Made by a program: the position numbers and the translations under genes. Shown here in pieces: positions 23,841-31,172 of a stretch of 64,000 nucleotides of DNA (its first letter is position 1; each line of letters opens with the position of its first letter). The notes under the pieces are model-generated. The model made no database searches. It was not told the DNA's origin and saw only the letters and a program-made list of their open reading frames with translations. Origin of the DNA: JBBRNH01 sp038230415 (GTDB taxonomy: Bacteria > Bacteroidota > Bacteroidia > Cytophagales > Spirosomataceae); the NCBI GenBank assembly GCA_038230415.1, contig JBBRNH010000015.1, forward strand, positions 12,155 through 76,154, in the 5' to 3' direction.

Positions 23841-24671
23841 CTACTGCCCCATCATCTCCGCGCTCAACGTTGCCAACTCACCAATGATGCGCTCGGCTTC
23901 GGGCGTGGTGGTGCCTTCCACAAAAACCGATAGCAGAAACGGCTTCGGGGCATACACGATACCCGCGTCACCCCGGATATAATCGAGGGTGCCGGTTTTG
24001 TGGGCTACCACCATCGTTTTGGGCAGCAATCGCGGAATGGTCGTGGTGTCTTCATTGGCTTTCAGAATCTCGATCATCTCATCGCAGAGAGCGGGCGTGG
24101 CAATTTTTTTCTGGTAAATCAGCCGGAGCAGGCGGTTCATTTCCCGCGTCGAAACGTAGTTCTGTCGGCCCTGTTTCACGGCCAGGGTATCCATCATTTC
24201 GCGGTTTAACTGACTCTGTACCAAGCCCAACCCAGTCATTCGGGCGTTGATGCTGGTCATGCCCAATTCCCGAATCAGGATGTTGGTGGCGGTGTTGTCG
24301 CTTACGGTCATCATCAGGGTAATCAGGTCGCGGTAGGTAATTCGGCTGCGGTGCGGGTAGGTGTTGAGTACGCCGGAGCCGCCCGCCTTTTCGGAATTGG
24401 TCAGGATATGAATCTCATCGGGGTTCATGCGCCCGTCCTGCACCCACGTCATGGCCTCGATCATAATGGGCAGTTTTATGACACTCGCCGACGGCACCCG
24501 CGCATCGGCCCGGTGAAAAACGTGCCGGGCGGTGTCGGTCAGCGATTCGAGGGCGAGACTGACCGTGATGCCGGGCGGCAGGCGGTGCAGGTAGCGGGTG
24601 AGCGTATCTTGGGCGGGCGTTTGGGCGGTGGTAAGAATAGGAAACAGGAGAAACAGGGTGATTTTTAGCAT
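23841..24671 (-). CDS. Class A beta-lactamase-like serine hydrolase
   Basis: From the ATG at 24669-24671 the product is about 276 residues with a signal peptide (MLKITLFLLFPILTTAQ). It has the penicillin-binding/beta-lactamase motifs in order: active-site S-x-x-K in SASVIKLPI (about residue 66), SDN in TVSDNTATNILI (about 125) and KTG in VVAHKTGTLDYIRGDAGIVY (about 230). The omega-loop glutamate is not certain; NREMMD occupies that region. It is probably a periplasmic beta-lactamase or related peptidoglycan-acting enzyme. Resistance cannot be inferred from sequence. The gene ends just after the ECF promoter region and diverges from the gene at 24768. Confidence 0.82.
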   Translation of the reverse strand: MLKITLFLLFPILTTAQTPAQDTLTRYLHRLPPGITVSLALESLTDTARHVFHRADARVPSASVIKLPIMIEAMTWVQDGRMNPDEIHILTNSEKAGGSGVLNTYPHRSRITYRDLITLMMTVSDNTATNILIRELGMTSINARMTGLGLVQSQLNREMMDTLAVKQGRQNYVSTREMNRLLRLIYQKKIATPALCDEMIEILKANEDTTTIPRLLPKTMVVAHKTGTLDYIRGDAGIVYAPKPFLLSVFVEGTTTPEAERIIGELATLSAEMMGQ

Positions 24672-24767
24672 GGCGCAAAGAAACACCAATAATCGTCACC
24701 GTATTACAACGCTATGGTCTCATTAACGAAACAGATAGGGTTTACTTTTGGGAAATAAAACCCCCGG

Positions 24768-26030
24768 TTGATGAAACTGACCTTACTCGTTCTGCTGTCT
24801 TGCTGCCTTTCGGGGCAGGTCAACGCCCAAAATGCCCAACCCTCGGCGAGCTACAAACTCCTGAGTGGTGCCGGATTTGTTCAGACCAAGAATTACTATC
24901 TGCTCACGCTATTGCAGGAACTACGCCCCGCCCGACTGCTGCTCGAACGCGACGAAACCCTGAACCAACTGCGCCAAACCAAACGCGATTCGATTACCAA
25001 TGCCCCGGTCAACTGCCCCGCCGACCGGCTTTGTTACACCCGCCGGATGAAATTCACCGACGAAGAAATCATGCTGGTGTCAAAGCGATTAACCGAACTC
25101 TATAAAACTGACAATGGTCTCGGCAAACTCGTTTCTGAGCATCTGATTCCAAGCGGTTGCTACGTCCTGTTTCAGAAACTACCGCCCGTCGAAATGCTCG
25201 TGAAAGCCTGGGAGCAGGATGCGCGGGGTATCAACTTTGCCATTGGCGTGTATGCCGAGGGGCAAAAACCCAACTACCCCGCCATTGATTCGATTAGCTA
25301 TACCGTGAATAGCCGGGCCTTTGCGGGTTTCCTGAAAACGGCCACCGAAACGATTGCCGCCGAAATCAAAAACCAAAACCTATTTTTTGACCCCTCACTC
25401 ACGGCGGCACTCCGGTTTATCGAAGCCAACGACCGTGAGCAAGCTGCTGATTATGAGCCGATGGCCGAAACCGTGAATCGCCCGGCGCTCGACCGGATCA
25501 AAAAACTCGACTGGAACGCCCAAAAATACACCGTGATGCTCGTGTTGGGGTCGGGGCCGTCGGAGCCGGGCGTGGCAATCAGTGGCGAGGCCATGATGCG
25601 GCTCCGAATGGCGGCTACGCAGTTTCGGGCCGGGCTGGCCCCAATTATGGTGGTGTCGGGCGGGAAAGTGCATCCCAACAAAACCAAATTCTGTGAAGCA
25701 ATCGAGATGAAACGCTATCTGACCGAAAAACTCGGTATCCCCGCCGATGCGATTCTGATTGACCCGCACGCCCGGCATACCACCACCAACATCCGCAACA
25801 CGGCCCGGCTGCTGTTTCGCTACGGTATTCCGACCAATAAACCCGCCATTGTCTCGTCGGCATCGAGCCACATTACCGGCGTAATGAGCGACGGTTTTGA
25901 CAAACGCTGTATGAATGAACTAAAGATGCTGCCGTTCCGCAAGGGCAACCGCCTGACGGCCACCGAAGCCGAGTTTTACCCCCTGACCGACGCGCTGCAC
26001 ATCAACCCAACCGAACCGATAGACCCGTAA
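24768..26030 (+). CDS. Secreted DUF218 (YdcF/ElyC-like) protein
   Basis: The 420-residue product has a signal peptide (TLLVLLSCCLSGQVNA) and a helical N-terminal half of about 250 residues without a recognised domain. It ends in a DUF218/YdcF domain from about residue 260: VMLVLGSGPSEPG, MVVSGGKVHPNKTKFCEAIEMKRYL, LIDPHARHTTTNIRNTARLLFRYG, VSSASSHI. YdcF-like domains are Rossmann-type and some act in envelope polysaccharide metabolism; the reaction is unknown. A -7-like TACTTTTG lies at 24743-24750, but no convincing -33 element. The start could also be the next ATG, at 24771. Confidence 0.75.
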   Translation: MMKLTLLVLLSCCLSGQVNAQNAQPSASYKLLSGAGFVQTKNYYLLTLLQELRPARLLLERDETLNQLRQTKRDSITNAPVNCPADRLCYTRRMKFTDEEIMLVSKRLTELYKTDNGLGKLVSEHLIPSGCYVLFQKLPPVEMLVKAWEQDARGINFAIGVYAEGQKPNYPAIDSISYTVNSRAFAGFLKTATETIAAEIKNQNLFFDPSLTAALRFIEANDREQAADYEPMAETVNRPALDRIKKLDWNAQKYTVMLVLGSGPSEPGVAISGEAMMRLRMAATQFRAGLAPIMVVSGGKVHPNKTKFCEAIEMKRYLTEKLGIPADAILIDPHARHTTTNIRNTARLLFRYGIPTNKPAIVSSASSHITGVMSDGFDKRCMNELKMLPFRKGNRLTATEAEFYPLTDALHINPTEPIDP

Positions 26031-26073
26031 CCGTAGAGACGCCAACCATTGCGTTTCTGCAAAATCAACAACG

Positions 26074-26940
26074 ATGAAAATCCTTACCCTTATTTCGCTC
26101 ATTACCAGCCTGTTCTGGCTATCCGACGGCCCTGATATTACCATCACCCGTCCTATGACGCTCGATTCGCTGGGGGCGTGTCAGGGGGTGAGTTTTGTGA
26201 ACGCAACCGCGTTTCTCTACGGTGACCGCGAGGTCGGTATCATCCGGGAATACGCCCTCGATGGGGATTCGTTGGTGTATGCGCCCGGCTCCGAAATGCG
26301 GCTCACGGTGGGCGGGCAGGACGTGATTGGTCACCCGACGGGCATCGCGCACAACGGCATCAACCCAACTTTTATTGGGAATAGTGTCCGCTTGAATCCC
26401 GAAGGAACCAAGTGGCGGGCAGTGATTTATGCCGTGAACTGGAACGGCTTAAGGAAGTCTAAGACGCTGGATAACAACCTCTTAAACACGATTGAAGACG
26501 ATACGTGCGTGCAGGGAACGCGGCCCGAATATGTGCAGTATGACGGCAACTGGTACGTGGCAACGGCAGACTACGGCCCGGCCCGGAATGAGGTGCGGCT
26601 GTATGACCCGGCGCGGTTAGTCTCGGCAAAAAAAACCAGCGAGCCGGGCGTATTGGTCAAAAAGTTTAGCTGTGGCGCGTGGGTGCAAAACCTGCACTGG
26701 GTTCCTGAAAAGAACGTACTCATCCTGATTCAGAATCAGATTGAGGGGCGACGGTGGCGGTTCACGTTTCTGGACTTGCCCAAATCTATCGAAACCGGCC
26801 ACGAGGTGGTGTTGCGAACGGTGGACATTGACCGCGCCGACGAACTCGAAGGACTCGCGCTGACGGGAACCACCGGGCGGGGAATTGCGGTGTCGTCGTC
26901 GCGCAAAATGAACGCGACTGTGATGAACGTGAGTTGGTGA
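26074..26940 (+). CDS. Hypothetical secreted protein, possibly beta-propeller-like
   Basis: The 288-residue product has a short N-terminal hydrophobic signal (MKILTLISLITSLFWLS). The remainder shows repeated beta-strand/turn patterns (HPTGIAHNGINPTFIGNS, WRAVIYAVNWNGLRKSK, EYVQYDGNWYVATADYG, NEVRLYDPARLV, WVQNLHWVPEKNVLILIQNQ, DELEGLALTGTTGRGIAVSS) like the blades of a propeller. I do not recognise a family. It follows the DUF218 gene by 43 nt and may be co-transcribed with it. Confidence 0.6.
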   Translation: MKILTLISLITSLFWLSDGPDITITRPMTLDSLGACQGVSFVNATAFLYGDREVGIIREYALDGDSLVYAPGSEMRLTVGGQDVIGHPTGIAHNGINPTFIGNSVRLNPEGTKWRAVIYAVNWNGLRKSKTLDNNLLNTIEDDTCVQGTRPEYVQYDGNWYVATADYGPARNEVRLYDPARLVSAKKTSEPGVLVKKFSCGAWVQNLHWVPEKNVLILIQNQIEGRRWRFTFLDLPKSIETGHEVVLRTVDIDRADELEGLALTGTTGRGIAVSSSRKMNATVMNVSW

Positions 26941-26965
26941 GGCCCCGAACGGTAAATGACTGGTC

Positions 26966-26996
26966 TTGCATTTCCCCGCCCCACTGCCGTATTTTG
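26966..26996 (+). promoter_or_regulatory. Candidate promoter of gcvH
   Basis: TTG (26966-26968) and TATTTTG (26990-26996) are 21 nt apart. The -7 element is one base shorter than TAnnTTTG. The gcvH ATG follows at 27016, giving a leader of about 13 nt. Confidence 0.35.
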
Positions 26997-27015
26997 CAAC
27001 AACAAACGCGCAACC

Positions 27016-27399
27016 ATGAATTTCCCCGGAGAACTCCACTACACCGCCGACCACGAATGGATTCGGTACGAAGCCGACGGAACGGCCACCATTGGCATCA
27101 CCGATTTTGCCCAGCACGAACTTGGTGACATTGTTTATGTGGACATTAACACGGTCGGCCAAACGCTGGCAAAAGGTGATGTGTTTGGTTCGGTAGAAGC
27201 CGTGAAAACGGTGTCTGATTTGTTTTTGCCGGTTGATGGCGAGATTGTGACGGTAAATACCGGCATCGAAAAAGCCCCCGAACTGCTCAATACCGACCCT
27301 TACGAAGCGGGCTGGATCGTGAAAATCAAACCCACCAACGTTACGCCGGATGATGAACTGCTGTCGAGCGATGTGTATCAGGCATTGATCGGTCAGTAA
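27016..27399 (+). CDS. gcvH: Glycine cleavage system H protein
   Basis: GcvH carries the lipoyl arm that shuttles the aminomethyl group between GcvP, GcvT and GcvL. The product is 127 residues from the ATG at 27016 (MNFPGELHYTADHEWIRYE), the expected length and opening. The lipoylated lysine is in GSVEAVKTVSDLFLPVDGEIV (about residue 64), and the C-terminal GWIVKIKPTN is typical. An upstream in-frame ATG at 26956 is rejected because it overlaps the likely promoter. No other glycine cleavage gene is in the window. Confidence 0.95.
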   Translation: MNFPGELHYTADHEWIRYEADGTATIGITDFAQHELGDIVYVDINTVGQTLAKGDVFGSVEAVKTVSDLFLPVDGEIVTVNTGIEKAPELLNTDPYEAGWIVKIKPTNVTPDDELLSSDVYQALIGQ

Positions 27400-27419
27400 C
27401 GACTTGATTCTAACTTGAT

Positions 27420-27444
27420 AAGGCTCCGACGAGGGGCCTTTTTT
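27420..27444 (+). terminator. Rho-independent terminator of gcvH
   Basis: AAGGCTCC (27420-27427) pairs imperfectly with GGGGCCTT (27433-27440) around GACGA and runs into T6. It lies 20 nt after the gcvH stop. Confidence 0.6.
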
Positions 27445-27454
27445 GTAGATTCTT

Positions 27455-28807
27455 ATGCAACTCCTCTTTCGTTCGGCTTTTATCGTTGACCCACAATCTC
27501 CTCATAACGGGCAGCGGCTCGATGTTTTCGTGGATAATGGCCTTATCCGGCAAATTGGTGCTGGGTTGGCGGTTGACGAAACGGCCCGCGTTGTTGAAGG
27601 TGACAACCTGCATCTGTCGCCGGGCTGGTTTGATTTGCGGGCTTCGGCGGGCGACCCCGGCACCGAACACCGCGAAGACCTGACGAGCCTGGCCCGTACT
27701 GCTGCCGCCGGCGGATTTACGGATGTGGCTCTGCTACCCAATACGCATCCGGTTGTTGATGACAAGGGAACGCTGAATTACATCCGGCGCGGGGCCGGAG
27801 GCCAACCCGCTATGATTCACCCGGTTGCCGCCATTACCAAAGGCGCAAAAGGCGTGGATTTTACGGATATGATTGACCTGTACCACGCCGGGTCGGTTGC
27901 TTTTTCTGACGGTGTCCACTCGCTCACCAACCCCGATTTACTCCTTAAAACGCTGCAATATCTCCAACCGCTCGGTGCGTTGCTGATGAACCACGCCGAA
28001 GAACCGATGCTCTCGCGGTTTGGGCAGATGCACGAGGGCGTTCAAAGCACGATGCTGGGCCTGAAAGGACTACCCGCAATGGCCGAGGAAATTGCCATCG
28101 AACGTGATTTGCAGATTCTGGCGTATGTGCTGGGAGGGTCTGTCATTCCGAGGAACGAGGAATCTACTCAGCCAGGCAAGTTAGATTCCCCGTTCCTCGG
28201 AATGACACAACAAAGGATGCCAATGCTGCATTTTTCAACCCTCTCCTCGGCCCGTTCCGTCGAACTCATCCGGCAGGCGAAGGCGCGGGGGCTGCCCGTC
28301 AGCGCAGACGTGGCCGCGCATCAGCTCGCCTTTACCGACGAAGCCCTGAACGGATTTGACACCAACCTGAAGGTAAATCCGCCGTTTCGGTCTGCCGACG
28401 ATGTGGCCGCGCTTTGGGCCGGGCTGGCCGACAATACGATTGATGCTATCGTGTCTGACCATCAGCCGCAGGATGAAGAGAGCAAAAATAGTGAATTCGA
28501 CATCGCCGATTTTGGCATAATCGGGCTGGAAACTGCGTTTTCTGTGGTGATGACGCACAATGCCGGTCGGCTTTCATTGGCCCAAATCATTGATAAAGTA
28601 GCCGTTGCACCCCGGAAACTACTGCGGTTCCCGGCGGTAAGCATTGCCGAAGGACAACCCGCCACGCTGACCGTTTTTGACCCGGCAGCCACGTGGACGT
28701 TTGCAGAAACGCGCTCGAAATCAAAAAATTCGCCGTTCTTCGGGCAGTCATTCACGGGGCGGGTTGTTGGAACAGTCAACAACGGCCATTTATACACACA
28801 GACGTAA
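27455..28807 (+). CDS. Dihydroorotase-family protein lacking the HxH metal motif (PyrC paralogue)
   Basis: The 450-residue amidohydrolase-fold protein is closest to class I dihydroorotase, which closes carbamoyl-aspartate to dihydroorotate in pyrimidine synthesis. Family landmarks: SPGWFDLRASAGDPGTEHREDL, ALLPNTHPVVDD, AFSDGVHSL, LLMNHAEEP, MLHFSTLSSARSVELI, NPPFRSADDV, IVSDHQPQDEE. Where active enzymes have D-x-H-x-H near residue 60, this one has D-L-R-A-S, so the binuclear metal site is incomplete. Like the known inactive DHOase homologues that support aspartate transcarbamoylase, it may be structural. About 25 residues around 230-254 come from a palindromic insertion at 28141-28207. Confidence 0.82.
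   Translation: MQLLFRSAFIVDPQSPHNGQRLDVFVDNGLIRQIGAGLAVDETARVVEGDNLHLSPGWFDLRASAGDPGTEHREDLTSLARTAAAGGFTDVALLPNTHPVVDDKGTLNYIRRGAGGQPAMIHPVAAITKGAKGVDFTDMIDLYHAGSVAFSDGVHSLTNPDLLLKTLQYLQPLGALLMNHAEEPMLSRFGQMHEGVQSTMLGLKGLPAMAEEIAIERDLQILAYVLGGSVIPRNEESTQPGKLDSPFLGMTQQRMPMLHFSTLSSARSVELIRQAKARGLPVSADVAAHQLAFTDEALNGFDTNLKVNPPFRSADDVAALWAGLADNTIDAIVSDHQPQDEESKNSEFDIADFGIIGLETAFSVVMTHNAGRLSLAQIIDKVAVAPRKLLRFPAVSIAEGQPATLTVFDPAATWTFAETRSKSKNSPFFGQSFTGRVVGTVNNGHLYTQT
28141..28207. repeat. Palindromic element inserted in frame in the dihydroorotase-like gene
   Basis: Arm 28141-28166 (starts TGTCATTCCGAGGAACGAGG) is complementary to 28182-28207 with one mismatch in 26; the loop is 15 nt. It encodes SVIPRNEESTQPG...SPFLGMTQ, residues absent from the usual spacing between the helix ending ILAYVLGG and the strand MLHFSTL. 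The sequence has the form of a dispersed bacterial palindromic repeat that normally lies between genes. Confidence 0.75.
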
Positions 28808-28925
28808 GACGAAATGGATGTAAGGTAAAATGGACGTAAGAAGAAAGACTTACCAGATACAATAAGGATGTCTTTCGTCTTTTATCTATTTTGTCTTTCG
28901 TCTTTTATCCAGTTCGTCTTATATC
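28808..28925 (+). repeat. Imperfect hairpin and tandem words before the first DUF4199 gene
   Basis: Two exact copies of GTCTTTCGTCTTTTATC lie at 28870-28886 and 28893-28909. Together with GTTCGTCTT they are imperfectly complementary to the GACGTAAGACGAAATGGATG-type words at 28801-28849. The whole 130-bp gap is therefore a loose hairpin made of repeated short words. Confidence 0.45.
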
Positions 28926-28938
28926 TTCTCAATCAAGC

Positions 28939-29493
28939 ATGAAGCAAGCTATCGCGTATTTAAACCATCCGTTCCTGAAAATCCCGTTGCTGATTGGCTT
29001 CACAACGGGTGTGTTGGGATTTGTGTATTTTCTGGCCCTGTACGCGCTGGCGATTCCGCCGTTGGGTAATCACAAATCGCTGGACTTCGGCATTCATATC
29101 ATCACCATGACGGCTGCGGTGTGGTATTACCGCAAAACGGCTGGTCACGGGATGCTGCACTTCTGGGAAGGACTGAGTATCTGCTACATCGTGAATACGA
29201 TGGGGGCGTTGGTGACGGGCTGGTTCATCTATTTTTTTGTGACCCAGGTTGACCCCGATGTTTTCACGCAGTATATTTCTAACTCGCTGGCGTTGCTGGA
29301 ACAGGGCAAAGCCGACATCGTGAAAACGCTCGGTGCCAGTGATTTTACGGTATTGATCCAGAAACTCAAAACCACGCAACCCGCCGACCTTATTGCCGAT
29401 GAAGTAAGCAAAAAAACCGTACTGGCAATTCTGCCCGCGTTCATCGTGTCTTTGGTGCTTCGCAGGCAGGAATACAGCGTACTAAACCCCTAA
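28939..29493 (+). CDS. DUF4199-type membrane protein
   Basis: From the ATG at 28939 (MKQAIAYLNHPF) the product is 184 residues with four predicted membrane helices (FLKIPLLIGFTTGVLGFVYF; HIITMTAAVWYYRK; ISICYIVNTMGALVTGWFIYFF-like; VLAILPAFIVSLVL). The plan is that of DUF4199, a Bacteroidota family of four-helix membrane proteins with unknown function. It precedes a second DUF4199 protein by 14 nt and then gldF, so a short membrane-protein operon is likely. The ATG at 28891 lies in repeat sequence and is rejected. Confidence 0.75.
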   Translation: MKQAIAYLNHPFLKIPLLIGFTTGVLGFVYFLALYALAIPPLGNHKSLDFGIHIITMTAAVWYYRKTAGHGMLHFWEGLSICYIVNTMGALVTGWFIYFFVTQVDPDVFTQYISNSLALLEQGKADIVKTLGASDFTVLIQKLKTTQPADLIADEVSKKTVLAILPAFIVSLVLRRQEYSVLNP

Positions 29494-29507
29494 CTCATTT
29501 ACCAATC

Positions 29508-30023
29508 ATGCCCGAAAAACCCTCTACCGCCCGTGTCGCCCTGAAATGGGGCGTTATCTCCGGCATCGTCAGCGTTGTCTTTACCCTGATTCTGTTTCTG
29601 ACCAATCAAATTGGCAATCAGGCTCTTGGCTTCTTTCCGCTCGTGTTTGCCATTGTATTGATTGTGCTGGCAATGCGCGAATACCGCAGCCTGAACGAAG
29701 GCTACCTGAGTTTTGGCGAAGGCTTCGGTGTGGGTGCGTTGGTGGCGGCCATTGGCGGACTGATTTCGGCAACATTCAGCACGATTTATACGACTTTTGT
29801 GGATACGACATTTTATGAACGGCTGGCCGATACAATGCAGGAACAGTGGGAAAAGCAAGGTTTGTCGGATGTCCAGATCGAGCAGGCATCCGAGATGACC
29901 AAAATGTTTCAAAGCCCCGGCCTGCTGTTTGCCATTGGCTTGATTTCATCGGTTATCGGGGGTATCATTCTCTCGCTGATTATAGCCGCCATCATGCGAA
30001 AAAACCGCCCTGTTTTCGATTAG
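29508..30023 (+). CDS. DUF4199-family membrane protein
   Basis: The 171-residue product has four membrane helices: residues about 13-33 (WGVISGIVSVVFTLILFLTN), 38-55 (ALGFFPLVFAIVLIVLAMREY), 67-90 (SFGEGFGVGALVAAIGGLISATFS) and 140-163 (LLFAIGLISSVIGGIILSLIIAA). The cytoplasmic/periplasmic loop between helices 3 and 4 contains QEQWEKQGLSDVQIEQASEM. This matches DUF4199. gldF starts 4 nt after its stop. Confidence 0.85.
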   Translation: MPEKPSTARVALKWGVISGIVSVVFTLILFLTNQIGNQALGFFPLVFAIVLIVLAMREYRSLNEGYLSFGEGFGVGALVAAIGGLISATFSTIYTTFVDTTFYERLADTMQEQWEKQGLSDVQIEQASEMTKMFQSPGLLFAIGLISSVIGGIILSLIIAAIMRKNRPVFD

Positions 30024-30027
30024 GTCT

Positions 30028-30753
30028 ATGCTTGCCATCTTTCGCAAAGAAATCGCCCAGTTTTTCTCGTCGCCCATTGCCTACATCATCATGGCCGTTT
30101 TTCTGACGGCTACGGGGTTGCTGTTCTGGATTTTCCCCGATACAAGTCTGCTCAACGCAGGGTACGCTGACCTCGGCCCGTTTTTTAGCCTTACGCCCTT
30201 CGTGCTGTTGTTTCTGGCCCCGGCCATCACCATGTCGGCTATTGCGGGCGAAATCCGGGCGGGTACGCTGGAGTGGCTGCTGACCAAACCCGTTGGCCGG
30301 TGGGGCGTGGTGGTGGGCAAGTTTTTGGCGTGCTGGCTGTTGGCAGCCCTCACCTTGCTGCCCACACTGCTGTATTATTGGTCGCTGTATGCGCTTGGGA
30401 ATCCCGTTGGCAATATTGATTCGGCGGCTGTGGCGGGCAGCTATATCGGGCTATTGCTGCTGGCGGGCGTGTTTGTGAGCGTCGGGCTGTGGGCATCGTC
30501 GCTGAACGACAATCAGGTGGTGGCGTTTGCGCTGGGTGTTTTCAGTTGTTTTGCGGTGTATGTGGCTCCGGGTGCGCTGGCCGGTGTGGTTGCCAACGCT
30601 GGAAGCGGGGCGAGCTACTACCTCGCGTCGTTAAGCCTCGATGAACAGTACCGCGCGTTGGGCCGGGGGCTTATTGATTCGCGAAATGTGGTGTATCTCA
30701 GCAGTTTAATTGGTTTCTTTTTATACTTTACAACCAGCCGGTTAACGCCGTAA
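30028..30753 (+). CDS. gldF: Gliding-type ABC transporter permease GldF
   Basis: The 241-residue integral membrane protein has six helices and the ABC-2 permease pattern. It matches GldF, the permease subunit of the GldAFG transporter linked to gliding motility in Bacteroidota: MLAIFRKEIAQFFSSPIAYIIM, LTPFVLLFLAPAITMSAIAGEIRAGTLEWLLTKPV, VGLWASSLNDNQVVAFALGV. The conserved R-x-G-T-x-E-x-L-L-T-x-P motif is the permease-ATPase coupling segment. No gldG-like gene follows; a VanZ-like gene does. Whether the host glides cannot be told from this gene alone. Confidence 0.85.
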   Translation: MLAIFRKEIAQFFSSPIAYIIMAVFLTATGLLFWIFPDTSLLNAGYADLGPFFSLTPFVLLFLAPAITMSAIAGEIRAGTLEWLLTKPVGRWGVVVGKFLACWLLAALTLLPTLLYYWSLYALGNPVGNIDSAAVAGSYIGLLLLAGVFVSVGLWASSLNDNQVVAFALGVFSCFAVYVAPGALAGVVANAGSGASYYLASLSLDEQYRALGRGLIDSRNVVYLSSLIGFFLYFTTSRLTP

Positions 30754-30771
30754 CCTGCCAACGCCGTACCC

Positions 30772-31116
30772 GTGCTTCACCCAAAAATGCTCCTTCGTTA
30801 TGCGGCCATTGGCTGGACAATCGCCATTTTCATTGGCTGTGCGTTGCCCGCCGACCGAATTGGCGTTGACCTGTCGGGCCGTGATAAACTGATTCACACG
30901 GCGATCTTCCTGATTTTTGGCATACTCTGGCGACTGCTGGGATACGGCTTCTGGCGGGTGTTGCTGGCCGGATTACTCTACGGATTTGCCCTTGAAATCT
31001 ATCAGGGTGTGATGCCCATCAACCGATCCTTTGAACTGGCTGACGGCGTGGCCGACACCGTTGGCACCCTGATTGGTGTTCTGCTGGCCGAAGGCGCGAT
31101 GCGGTTAAAAAGATAG
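30772..31116 (+). CDS. VanZ-like family membrane protein
   Basis: A 114-residue protein with about four short membrane helices and the VanZ-like pattern: GRDKLIHTAIFLIFGILW and EIYQGVMPINRSFELADGVADTVGTLIGVLL, i.e. the conserved D-K-x-x-H and the E-x-x-Q...R-x-x-(E)-x-x-D segments. These proteins are widespread and mostly uncharacterised; the name comes from a teicoplanin-resistance gene and does not imply resistance here. The GTG at 30772 is taken as start; an ATG at 30787 is also possible. The stop lies inside a bidirectional terminator. Confidence 0.78.
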   Translation: MLHPKMLLRYAAIGWTIAIFIGCALPADRIGVDLSGRDKLIHTAIFLIFGILWRLLGYGFWRVLLAGLLYGFALEIYQGVMPINRSFELADGVADTVGTLIGVLLAEGAMRLKR

Positions 31117-31155
31117 CCCGGCAGGAAGAGTTTCTGCCGGGCTATCTTTTTAACC
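31103..31155. terminator. Perfect 22-bp bidirectional terminator
   Basis: Arms 31103-31124 and 31134-31155 are perfectly complementary (core GATAGCCCGGCAG / CTGCCGGGCTATC), flanked by AAAAA and TTTTT inside the stem, with a 9-nt loop. It overlaps the end of the VanZ-like gene and lies 18 nt from the stop of the convergent TPR gene. Confidence 0.85.
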
Positions 31156-31172
31156 AGTCTGACTAAATCGGC

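Noticed and set aside
23841..24671. Calling this a resistance gene
   Set aside because: SxxK, SDN and KTG are present, but the omega-loop glutamate is uncertain and no mobile context surrounds it; only the family is supported.
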